34,755 bases of DNA, taken from assembly GCA_902802985.1 (NCBI GenBank), contig CADCOE010000042.1, positions 1-34,755 on the forward strand, written 5' to 3'. Source of the DNA: an uncultured Ruminococcus sp. Lineage in GTDB: Bacteria; Bacillota; Clostridia; Oscillospirales; Acutalibacteraceae. The notes below the pieces were generated by a model. That model had not been told where the DNA came from. It did not search any database and was given only the letters and a program-made list of their open reading frames with translations. Shown here piece by piece: positions 14,567 to 21,236 of the stretch. Every line of letters begins with the position of its first letter. The stretch's first letter is position 1. Position numbers and translations under genes: made by a program.

Positions 14567-14800
14567 TTAGTCGATTTCGACCTGTATCTTTTCGTCGCTT
14601 CTTGCGGCAGCAGCTCTCATCACGGTACGGATCGCCTTAGCGATGCGTCCCTGTCTGCCGATCACCCTGCCCATATCGTTTTCGTCAACGTGAAGGTGAT
14701 ATACCACAATATCATCCTCATTTTTTTCGTCAGCCGTTACCTCGATGGCATCGGGATTTTCCACAAGTCCCTTTACTATTGAAACAAGTAAATCTTTCAT
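14567..14800 (-). CDS. khpA: KH-domain RNA-binding protein KhpA (YlqC)
   Basis: This 77-residue single KH domain has the GxxG-type loop in GRVIGRQGRIAK (about residues 43-54). KhpA pairs with KhpB/Jag in Firmicutes and influences RNA metabolism and cell elongation. The position directly after rpsP and before rimM is the standard one. A GGAGG site sits 7 bases before the ATG, and the gap to rpsP is 22 bases. Length and sequence are typical. Confidence 0.92.
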   Translation of the reverse strand: MKDLLVSIVKGLVENPDAIEVTADEKNEDDIVVYHLHVDENDMGRVIGRQGRIAKAIRTVMRAAAARSDEKIQVEID

Positions 14801-14822
14801 TTTTCCCTCCGTAAGAGAAGCA

Positions 14823-15065
14823 TCAGATGATGTTGTTCTTCTTCATAAGAGCCTTTACAGTATCGGTAGGCTGAGCACCGTTAGCGATCCATTTCTTTGC
14901 CTTATCCGCATCAATTTTAAACTCTGACGGCTCAACGAGAGGATTGTAAGTACCGATTTCCTCAATAAATCTTCCATCACGGGGATATCTGGAATCTGCC
15001 ACTACAACACGATAGAAAGGTGTCTTTTTTGCTCCTACACGACGAAGTCTGATCTTAACTGCCAT
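14823..15065 (-). CDS. rpsP: 30S ribosomal protein S16
   Basis: S16 is a small-subunit protein needed for early 30S assembly. The 80-residue sequence starts [20 protein letters not shown] and contains [19 protein letters not shown], both diagnostic. The start is the ATG at 15065, with GGAGG 8-9 bases upstream; a 5-residue upstream extension of the frame is unsupported. It lies between ffh and khpA in the usual order. Confidence 0.97.
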   Translation of the reverse strand: MAVKIRLRRVGAKKTPFYRVVVADSRYPRDGRFIEEIGTYNPLVEPSEFKIDADKAKKWIANGAQPTDTVKALMKKNNII

Positions 15066-15147
15066 TTGATGTACCTCCAAAATTTTATAAATAAATTTGT
15101 TTATATTTTCACCAATGCCTTATTTTTATGGTTCATTGGGGAAAGCC

Positions 15148-16530
15148 TTATTTTCTCTTGCTTTTGCCTTTACCGTGGAAAACACCGGAAGGCAAGTTCA
15201 TTCCGCCCAAACCGGGCAAACGTTTTCTTCTGCCGTTTTTATCTCTGGCATTCATATTTTTCATAAACTTCTGCATTTGTGCAAACTGTTTCATTAAACG
15301 GTTCACGTCCTCCACCTTCATACCGCTGCCGGCAGCGATACGGCGTTTTCTGGACGGATTGATAAGAGCGGGATTTTCCCTTTCAGCTTTTGTCATCGAT
15401 GAGATCATTGCACCAACTCTGTCGAGCTGTCTGTCATCAAAATCCATTTCACGAACCTGCTGATCGATGCCGGGGATTTTAGAAAGGATATTTTTGACAG
15501 AACCCATATTTTTAATTTGCTGAAGCTGCTCATACAGATCATTCATATCGAACTTATTCTGCTGGAACTTTCTTGCCATTTCCTCTGCTTTTTTCTGATC
15601 CAGACGATTTTCAGCATCTTCGATCAGTGTCAGCACATCACCCATACCGAGGATACGGGAAGCCATTCTGTCAGGATGGAACACTTCTATATCATCCAGT
15701 TTTTCACCGATACCGGCAAATTTAATCGGCTTACCTGTTACTGCTCTGACAGAAAGTGCGGCACCGCCTCTGGTATCACCATCCAGTTTCGTCAGGATAA
15801 CACCGCTGATGTCCAACAATTCATCAAAGGATTTAGCCACATTCACTGCGTCCTGACCTGTCATAGAGTCAACTACCAGTAAAATTTCATTTGGCTGAAC
15901 AGCCGACTTTACTTCTTTTAATTCATTCATCAGTTTTTCATCAATATGAAGTCGTCCGGCGGTATCAATGATCACAATATCATTCCCGTGATCTTTAGCG
16001 TGTTTCACAGCACTTTGTGCGATTGTCACAGGATCTTCGTGACCCATTTCAAACACAGCTGCTCCCACTTGAGCACCCACCACCTTCAACTGCTCAATCG
16101 CAGCCGGTCTGTAAATATCACAGGCAACGAGCAGTGGTCTATGACCCTGTTTTTTCAACATTTTAGCCAATTTGGCACTGTGGGTAGTTTTACCGGAACC
16201 CTGAAGACCACACATCATAATGATCGTAGGCGGCTTACCGGCAAAATTAATCCGTGTTTCTTCTGTACCCATCAGCATTGTCAATTCTTCATTAACAATT
16301 TTTATCACCATCTGAGCCGGAGTCAGACTTTCCATTACGTCAGAGCCGACAGCACGCTCAGTCACTTTAGCGGTAAAATCCTTGGCTACCTTATAGTTAA
16401 CGTCTGCTTCCAGCAACGCCATACGAACTTCACGCATAGCACTTTTGACATCGGCTTCGGTCAGTTTTCCCTTGGTACGAAGCTTTTTAAAAGCAGCACT
16501 GAGCTTTTCAGATAAGCCTTCAAATGCCAT
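15148..16530 (-). CDS. ffh: Signal recognition particle protein Ffh (SRP54)
   Basis: Ffh binds 4.5S/6S SRP RNA and signal sequences and delivers ribosomes to FtsY through its GTPase. Domains seen are the N bundle (MAFEGLSEKLSAAFKKL), the G domain with P-loop GLQGSGKTTHSAKLA near residue 107, IIDTAGR and TKLDGDTRGG, and a Met-rich M domain to the C-terminus (MGSVKNILSKIPG, MKVEDVNRLMKQF). The length of 460 residues is normal. The ATG at 16530 has GGGAG 8 bases upstream; the open frame's earlier GTG at 16539 does not. It follows ylxM, its usual partner. Confidence 0.97.
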   Translation of the reverse strand: MAFEGLSEKLSAAFKKLRTKGKLTEADVKSAMREVRMALLEADVNYKVAKDFTAKVTERAVGSDVMESLTPAQMVIKIVNEELTMLMGTEETRINFAGKPPTIIMMCGLQGSGKTTHSAKLAKMLKKQGHRPLLVACDIYRPAAIEQLKVVGAQVGAAVFEMGHEDPVTIAQSAVKHAKDHGNDIVIIDTAGRLHIDEKLMNELKEVKSAVQPNEILLVVDSMTGQDAVNVAKSFDELLDISGVILTKLDGDTRGGAALSVRAVTGKPIKFAGIGEKLDDIEVFHPDRMASRILGMGDVLTLIEDAENRLDQKKAEEMARKFQQNKFDMNDLYEQLQQIKNMGSVKNILSKIPGIDQQVREMDFDDRQLDRVGAMISSMTKAERENPALINPSRKRRIAAGSGMKVEDVNRLMKQFAQMQKFMKNMNARDKNGRRKRLPGLGGMNLPSGVFHGKGKSKRK

Positions 16531-16553
16531 ATTTCTCACTCCCTATTATTCCG

Positions 16554-16581
16554 ATCTGTTCGGATGATTTTCCGAACAGAT
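16554..16581 (-). other. Hairpin between ylxM and ffh
   Basis: A perfect 10-bp stem (ATCTGTTCGG at 16554-16563, CCGAACAGAT at 16572-16581) with an 8-nt loop fills most of the 55-base gap. There is no T-tract, so it is likely an mRNA processing or stability element that lets ylxM and ffh be expressed unequally. Confidence 0.55.
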
Positions 16582-16585
16582 ACTG

Positions 16586-16951
16586 TTATTCATTGCTGAG
16601 CCTGTCAAGTTCTTTGAGGATCACTTTGATACTTTCGTTTATCGCATTGGAACGGTACACTTTCATATTGCGTTCATCAATAATGTCGATATTGTGCCGT
16701 ATGGTATCCAAACTACGGCGAAGCTCTCTTGTCTTTTTGACAAGACCCAATTTTTCTTCCATATCGATCATCACAGTTTCGGCACGTTTAATACTGTCCC
16801 GGACGCCCTGACGGGAGATCCCAAGATTTTCGGCAATTTCTCCGAGCGAAAGATCATCGTTATAATAATACTCAACAGTTTCACGCTGTTTGTCGGTAAG
16901 CAATCCGCCGTAAAAATCAAGCAGATTGGATACCTCAAGATTTTTGGACAA
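16586..16951 (-). CDS. ylxM: YlxM family DNA-binding/SRP-associated protein
   Basis: This short helix-turn-helix protein of the UPF0122/YlxM family has sigma-factor region 4-like sequence (LLTDKQRETVEYYYNDDLSLG, then EIAENLGISRQGVRDSIKRA). In streptococci YlxM associates with SRP and modulates Ffh. I place the start at the TTG at 16951 (MSKNLEVSNLLDFYGG, 121 residues) because GGGAGGT lies 7 bases before it and the family begins just there. The longer open frame to 16987 lacks an SD and runs into a leader hairpin. It is the first gene of the ffh operon. Confidence 0.88.
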   Translation of the reverse strand: MSKNLEVSNLLDFYGGLLTDKQRETVEYYYNDDLSLGEIAENLGISRQGVRDSIKRAETVMIDMEEKLGLVKKTRELRRSLDTIRHNIDIIDERNMKVYRSNAINESIKVILKELDRLSNE

Positions 16952-17009
16952 AATGCATACCTCCCGAAGCATTTTACTGTAAAGCAAAACACTTTACACT
17001 CACGCAACG

Positions 17010-17038
17010 ATTATACAATATTTCTCACGCTTTGTCAA
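17010..17038 (-). promoter_or_regulatory. Consensus sigma-A promoter for the ylxM-ffh operon
   Basis: TTGACA (17033-17038), a 17-base spacer and TATAAT (17010-17015) are both perfect consensus on the minus strand. The leader of about 50 nt holds a 6-bp hairpin (GTAAAG/CTTTAC, about 16979-16998) before the ylxM SD. Confidence 0.88.
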
Positions 17039-17115
17039 GCATCATTTATACAAATACTGCTTTTTTTCGCAGAACAACATCATTACAAAAATTAAAAAAA
17101 ATTTTAAAAATTATA

Positions 17116-17144
17116 GTGACTTTTAACTATTTTTATGTTATAAT
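17116..17144 (+). promoter_or_regulatory. Promoter for the phoH-mutS2 operon
   Basis: GTGACT (17116-17121), a 17-base spacer and TATAAT (17139-17144) with TGT before it (extended -10). It is divergent from the ylxM promoter. The leader of about 75 nt is AT-rich, with the SD AAGGTGG next to the phoH start. Confidence 0.65.
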
Positions 17145-17226
17145 AAAAAAAAATTATATCCCAATTACATATTTTTACCATCGATGTTAAAAGTGTGTTG
17201 ATTAAAATTACTGATAAGGTGGTTTA

Positions 17227-18174
17227 ATGACGGAACAAATTATCAATATTGACCGAATGGAACAAGCTGTTGCTCTGTTCGGTGCGTTTGACGAGAACAT
17301 CAAGCTCGTTCAAAACGAGTATATGGTGTCCATCGTTTCCAGAGGATCGGAACTAAAGATCACAGGAGAACCTGAAAATGTATCCCGTGCTTCCAAGGTC
17401 ATTGAAAGTCTGCTCAATTTAATTAGCCGAGGTGAAACACTCAGCGAGCAGAATGTGCGGTATTGCATGTCGCTGGTCAATGAGGGCAACGAACATCGTA
17501 TCGAGCAAATCGCAGGCGACTGTATCTGTATCACTTCAAAGGGGCGTCCCGTCAAACCAAAAACACTGGGGCAAAAAAACTATTGTTCAGCCATCCGCAG
17601 CAACACCATTACTATTGGTGTGGGCCCTGCCGGCACCGGCAAAACCTATCTTGCCGTAGCAATGGCTGTAACGGCATTCCGTGCCAGAGAGATCAACCGT
17701 ATCATTTTGACACGTCCTGCTGTGGAAGCCGGAGAAAAACTCGGTTTTCTGCCGGGTGATCTGCAGAGCAAAGTAGATCCCTATCTTCGTCCGCTTTATG
17801 ACGCATTGTTCGATATGCTGGGGGCGGAAACTTATCAAAAATACGTTGAACGAGGCAACATCGAGGTCGCACCACTGGCTTATATGAGAGGACGCACACT
17901 CGATGACAGCTTTATCATTCTTGATGAAGCTCAAAATACCACCCCGGCTCAGATGAAAATGTTTTTGACCAGACTCGGCTTTAATTCCAAAATGGTCATC
18001 ACAGGCGACATTTCACAGATCGATTTGCCGGGCGGTGTTCGTTCGGGTCTAAAAGACGCCGTAAAAATATTAAAAAATATCGAGGGTATCGAAAGCATTA
18101 TGTTTTCTTCCAAAGATGTCGTGCGAAACAAACTCGTAATGGACATCATCAAAGCGTACGATAGCAATTCCTAA
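17227..18174 (+). CDS. phoH: PhoH-like ATPase (PhoH2/YbeZ family)
   Basis: This is a 315-residue cytoplasmic P-loop ATPase. The N-terminal 100 residues form a KH-like RNA-binding part. The Walker A motif is GPAGTGKT (residues 133-140) and Walker B is IILDEAQN (230-237), followed by the superfamily 1 helicase-like segment MVITGDISQIDLPGG. The partner YbeY is encoded 41 bases downstream. In bacteria the YbeZ-YbeY pair acts in 16S rRNA maturation and RNA quality control. It is the first gene of the operon. Confidence 0.92.
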   Translation: MTEQIINIDRMEQAVALFGAFDENIKLVQNEYMVSIVSRGSELKITGEPENVSRASKVIESLLNLISRGETLSEQNVRYCMSLVNEGNEHRIEQIAGDCICITSKGRPVKPKTLGQKNYCSAIRSNTITIGVGPAGTGKTYLAVAMAVTAFRAREINRIILTRPAVEAGEKLGFLPGDLQSKVDPYLRPLYDALFDMLGAETYQKYVERGNIEVAPLAYMRGRTLDDSFIILDEAQNTTPAQMKMFLTRLGFNSKMVITGDISQIDLPGGVRSGLKDAVKILKNIEGIESIMFSSKDVVRNKLVMDIIKAYDSNS

Positions 18175-18215
18175 CGAGAAAAAGTAATTATAGACAGGAA
18201 AGGACAGAATCAATC

Positions 18216-18725
18216 ATGGACAAAATCAAGGTTATCATCACCAATAAGCAGAAGGATATAAAAATTCCTACCGGCTTGCGTATGCTGATCAGACGTTGCT
18301 GCAACGCCGTCCTCAAAATGGAGGAATTTCAGGGATCGGTAGAGGTGAGCGTCACACTGGTCAACAATAAGCAAATTCGTGAACTGAACTCTATCTATCG
18401 AGATAAGGACAGAGTAACGGACGTACTTTCGTTCCCAATGGGTGAAAATGGTAAATACGACACAGATCCCAACACCGGCGCCAAAATATTGGGAGACATC
18501 GTCATTTCGATGGAAACAGCGGTGGAACAGGCAGATCGCTTTGGACATAGTTTGCAGCGTGAAGTAGGCTATCTGACAGCACATTCTATGCTCCATCTTT
18601 TGGGATATGACCACGAGGACAACGGTCTGCAAAGACTGCGTATGCGTGAAAAAGAAGAAAAGGTAATGACCATGCTCGGTCTGCCCAGCTCCTCCAGCTA
18701 CGTTATGCGTGACGAGGATCAATAA
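18216..18725 (+). CDS. ybeY: Endoribonuclease YbeY
   Basis: YbeY is a zinc-dependent endoribonuclease needed for 16S rRNA 3'-end maturation and ribosome quality control. The metal motif HSMLHLLGYDH is complete, with His123, His127 and His133. The 169-residue length is typical. It stands between phoH and dgkA, the order seen across Firmicutes. The stop codon is followed immediately by the dgkA ATG, so the two are translationally coupled. The GGAAAGG SD is rather far (about 10-14 bases) from the ATG. Confidence 0.95.
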   Translation: MDKIKVIITNKQKDIKIPTGLRMLIRRCCNAVLKMEEFQGSVEVSVTLVNNKQIRELNSIYRDKDRVTDVLSFPMGENGKYDTDPNTGAKILGDIVISMETAVEQADRFGHSLQREVGYLTAHSMLHLLGYDHEDNGLQRLRMREKEEKVMTMLGLPSSSSYVMRDEDQ

Positions 18726-19238
18726 ATGTCCTTTTTTAAGGGCTTTCAATACGCATTCTGCGGTGTGATACATTGTATAAAAAACGAGCGAAACATGAGA
18801 TTTCATACGGTTGCAGCACTGTATGTTCTTGTTTTTGCACGTTTTTTTGCCTTTTCGCGGGAAGATTTCGGATTACTGATGTTAACCATCGGCGGTGTAA
18901 TGGCTGCCGAAGCGGTCAACACTGCCATCGAGGAGCTGTGCGATAAAATCAGTCCCGAATACGATCCGCTGATCAAACACGCCAAGGATGCCGCTGCCGG
19001 AGCTGTACTGATCATAGCCATTTTTGCGGCAGCTGTCGGAATTATTCTTTTCGGCAATTCAGAGGGGTGGCATTTGCTGTATCATTTCTATTTTACTCAC
19101 CCTATCCATTTATGCGGTATCGTTCTGCTGACCATTTTGTCGATCATATACATTGTTTTGGGACCTGTCGGTATCCGCAACAGCATCACGAAAAGAAAAA
19201 AGAAACATCACTCGGAGGAAAAGAAAAATGATCAATGA
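18726..19238 (+). CDS. dgkA: Undecaprenol/diacylglycerol kinase with extra C-terminal membrane part
   Basis: This integral membrane kinase of the DgkA family in Gram-positives recycles undecaprenol to undecaprenyl phosphate. The family signature is clear: EAVNTAIEELCDK at about residues 61-73 and HAKDAAAGAVL at about 84-94, with three membrane helices in the first 120 residues. The protein has 170 residues; a typical member has about 120-130. The C-terminal 50 residues add one or two hydrophobic segments (HLCGIVLLTILSIIYIVLG) and a basic tail (KRKKKHHSEEKK). It begins directly after ybeY and overlaps era by 11 bases. Confidence 0.9.
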   Translation: MSFFKGFQYAFCGVIHCIKNERNMRFHTVAALYVLVFARFFAFSREDFGLLMLTIGGVMAAEAVNTAIEELCDKISPEYDPLIKHAKDAAAGAVLIIAIFAAAVGIILFGNSEGWHLLYHFYFTHPIHLCGIVLLTILSIIYIVLGPVGIRNSITKRKKKHHSEEKKNDQ

Positions 19239-20151
19239 AAAAACAACACAACGAACCGCATTTATTGCGATCGTCGGCAGACCGAACGTTGGCAAATCGT
19301 CCATTCTCAATTATATTCTCGGACAAAAAATTGCCATCGTATCTTCCAAACCGCAAACCACACGTACACGAATTATGGGTGTACTGACTGAAGCAGAAAC
19401 CCAGCTTGTCTTTATCGACACCCCAGGACTGCACCGTCCCCGTAATGATCTGGACCGATTTATGCTCCGCTCCGTCAACGAATCAGTGGCTGGTGTGGAC
19501 GCCTGTTTGCTTGTAACCGAAGCAGGCAGTGAAATTCGTGAAGAGGAAAATCAACTTCTTGAAAAGTTCCGCTCAATGGATATTCCGGCTGTTCTCGCTA
19601 TCAATAAAACCGATATGCTGACCGATAAAACAATCATTGCCAGACAAATCGCTGAACTTTCCTCACTCTATGACTTTGATGGAGTCGTACCTTGTTCTGC
19701 ACGAACAGGCGATGGTATGAACAGTCTCAAAAATGAACTCAAATCCCTTGCCCTTGAAGGCGAGCATATGTTTGATGAAGATACACTGACCGATCAGCCG
19801 GAAAGAGTCATTGCCGGAGAGATTATCCGTGAAAAACTTTTGAGACTGCTGTCCAAAGAAGTGCCCCACGGTTCTGCGGTTTTTGTAGAACGGATGAAGG
19901 AACGTCCCGACAGCAATATTATCGACATTGATGCTACTATTTACTGCGAAAGAGCCACCCATAAGGGAATTATCATCGGCAAGGGAGGAGCAATGCTCAA
20001 AAAAATCGGAACCTATGCCCGTCAGGATATAGAAAAATTCTTTGACTGCAAAGTCAATCTTCAAATCTGGGTTAAGGTCAAAGAGGACTGGAGAAACCGT
20101 GAAAATATCCTTCGCAGCCTCGGTTATGACCAAAACGATTTTAACCAATAA
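19228..20151 (+). CDS. era: GTPase Era
   Basis: Era is an essential GTPase that binds 16S rRNA near its 3' end during 30S maturation, functionally linked to YbeY and PhoH upstream. G1 is GRPNVGKS (residues 17-24), G3 DTPG (64-67) and G4 NKTD (126-129), with a C-terminal KH domain containing HKGIIIGKGGAMLKKIG. The start is the ATG at 19228, with GGAGG 9 bases upstream, giving 307 residues. The open frame extends to 19153 inside dgkA but lacks support. Confidence 0.97.
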   Translation: MINEKTTQRTAFIAIVGRPNVGKSSILNYILGQKIAIVSSKPQTTRTRIMGVLTEAETQLVFIDTPGLHRPRNDLDRFMLRSVNESVAGVDACLLVTEAGSEIREEENQLLEKFRSMDIPAVLAINKTDMLTDKTIIARQIAELSSLYDFDGVVPCSARTGDGMNSLKNELKSLALEGEHMFDEDTLTDQPERVIAGEIIREKLLRLLSKEVPHGSAVFVERMKERPDSNIIDIDATIYCERATHKGIIIGKGGAMLKKIGTYARQDIEKFFDCKVNLQIWVKVKEDWRNRENILRSLGYDQNDFNQ

Positions 20152-20210
20152 CCAATCGACGTATTAGGCTAATAATTCCATCGTTGATGAGTATAATAAT
20201 AGTGTAGCGT

Positions 20211-20310
20211 GTAACGTAAAAAAGGTACCCCTTTGGTTACACAAAAGTTTCGCTCCGACCGGATCAGAGCTGGCAGGAAGCCAGAGGGAACCACATTCCC
20301 CCGACTTTCC
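20211..20310 (+). promoter_or_regulatory. Structured leader before the small ORF and recO
   Basis: The 190-base gap after era contains several helices. GTGTAAC/GTTACAC is a perfect 7-bp outer stem (about 20211-20244) with an inner AAAGG/CCTTT pairing. CTGGC/GCCAG lies at about 20269-20283 with a 5-nt loop, and GGGAA/TTCCC at about 20286-20300 with loop CCACA. GCTC/GAGC can close around 20253-20270. No T-tract follows, so this is a leader structure, not a terminator. I could not match it to a riboswitch or T-box that I know. A -10-like TATAAT lies at 20192-20197, but I see no good -35. Confidence 0.5.
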
Positions 20311-20341
20311 TTACGCATAAACTACAAACGGAGGTCAGAAT

Positions 20342-20509
20342 ATGGACGAGATCAGTGCATGGAAGAATTTCGTAGAAAGCGGCAGAGTGGAAGATTATCT
20401 GAAATACTGTAAAATCAAGATGGAAAATACACCGCAGAACAAAATCTCGGAGGACGTTTATGAAAATAAGCACGAATGGACTGATACTCAACGAACAGAC
20501 TATCGGTGA
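20342..20509 (+). CDS. Small acidic-basic protein, overlaps recO (55 aa)
   Basis: A 55-codon frame begins MDEISAWKNFVESGRVEDYL and ends TQRTDYR. A GGAGG Shine-Dalgarno lies 6 bases before its ATG. The first 35 residues look like a real folded small protein. It recalls the small unnamed or YqzL-like genes between era and recO in Firmicutes, though I cannot assign a family. The last 50 bases overlap the recO start in another frame, and the recO SD (GGAGG) lies inside this gene, which suggests translational coupling. The C-terminal part in the overlap may be less constrained. Confidence 0.7.
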   Translation: MDEISAWKNFVESGRVEDYLKYCKIKMENTPQNKISEDVYENKHEWTDTQRTDYR

Positions 20510-21212
20510 AAATGACAAGCTTGTCACCGTTCTGACAAGCACCAACGGTATTATACGGTGCTTTGCAAAGGGTGCGAAGCTGCTCAAAAATCGTAAAGGA
20601 ATTGCCGTTCAAGCTCTCAGCTATTCCCGTCTGTCGATTTTTCACGGACGGGATAAATACATAATAGACGAAGCAGAACCGATCAGCATTTTCTTTGAAC
20701 TGCGAAATGATCTGGAGCGACTCTCTCTTGCTCAGTATTTTTGCGAGCTTGCCATCTATACCATTCCCGAAAACGCACCCGCCGATGAATTTCTCAGTCT
20801 TGTTCTCAACTCTCTCTATCTTCTGACCGAAAATAAAAAACCCCCTTTAATGATAAAAGCCGTTTACGAACTGCGGCTGCTGTCGCTTTTGGGTTATATG
20901 CCGTACCTTGTCTGCTGTGACGAATGTAAATGTTACGAGTCAGATACAATGTATTATCTCTTTGGTGAAAACAAACTGCTCTGCCACAACTGCTTCAACG
21001 GTGATCCAAATTCTATGCCGCTGTCAAGAGGTGCTTTAACGGCAATGCGTTATAGCATTTTCGCCGAACCTAAAAAAATATTCTCGTTTGCTGTGTCAGA
21101 TCCATCCCTTCGTCAATTTGCGGATTGTGCCGAACGTATTACCCTACAAACAGTGGAGCATTCGTTTAAATCACTGGATTTTTATCGACAAATTCGTACC
21201 AATTTATCTTAA
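20460..21212 (+). CDS. recO: DNA repair protein RecO
   Basis: RecO anneals single strands and loads RecA with RecR in the RecFOR pathway. The 250-residue protein has the N-terminal OB-fold (NGLILNEQTIGENDKLVTVL), a helical middle and a four-cysteine zinc-type knuckle (CCDECKCYES then LCHNC, at about residues 155-180). GGAGG lies 7 bases upstream of the ATG, inside the preceding small ORF. It follows era as in most Firmicutes and precedes mutS2 by 24 bases. Confidence 0.94.
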   Translation: MKISTNGLILNEQTIGENDKLVTVLTSTNGIIRCFAKGAKLLKNRKGIAVQALSYSRLSIFHGRDKYIIDEAEPISIFFELRNDLERLSLAQYFCELAIYTIPENAPADEFLSLVLNSLYLLTENKKPPLMIKAVYELRLLSLLGYMPYLVCCDECKCYESDTMYYLFGENKLLCHNCFNGDPNSMPLSRGALTAMRYSIFAEPKKIFSFAVSDPSLRQFADCAERITLQTVEHSFKSLDFYRQIRTNLS

Positions 21213-21236
21213 CGACATAACATAAAGGAAGTTTCT

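Noticed and set aside
20253..20310. T-box riboswitch or RNase P-like motif
   Set aside because: The AGGGAACCAC string lacks the TGG of the T-box bulge, no specifier loop or aminoacyl-tRNA synthetase gene follows, and the reverse-strand AGGAAAGTC string is not backed by any other RNase P element.
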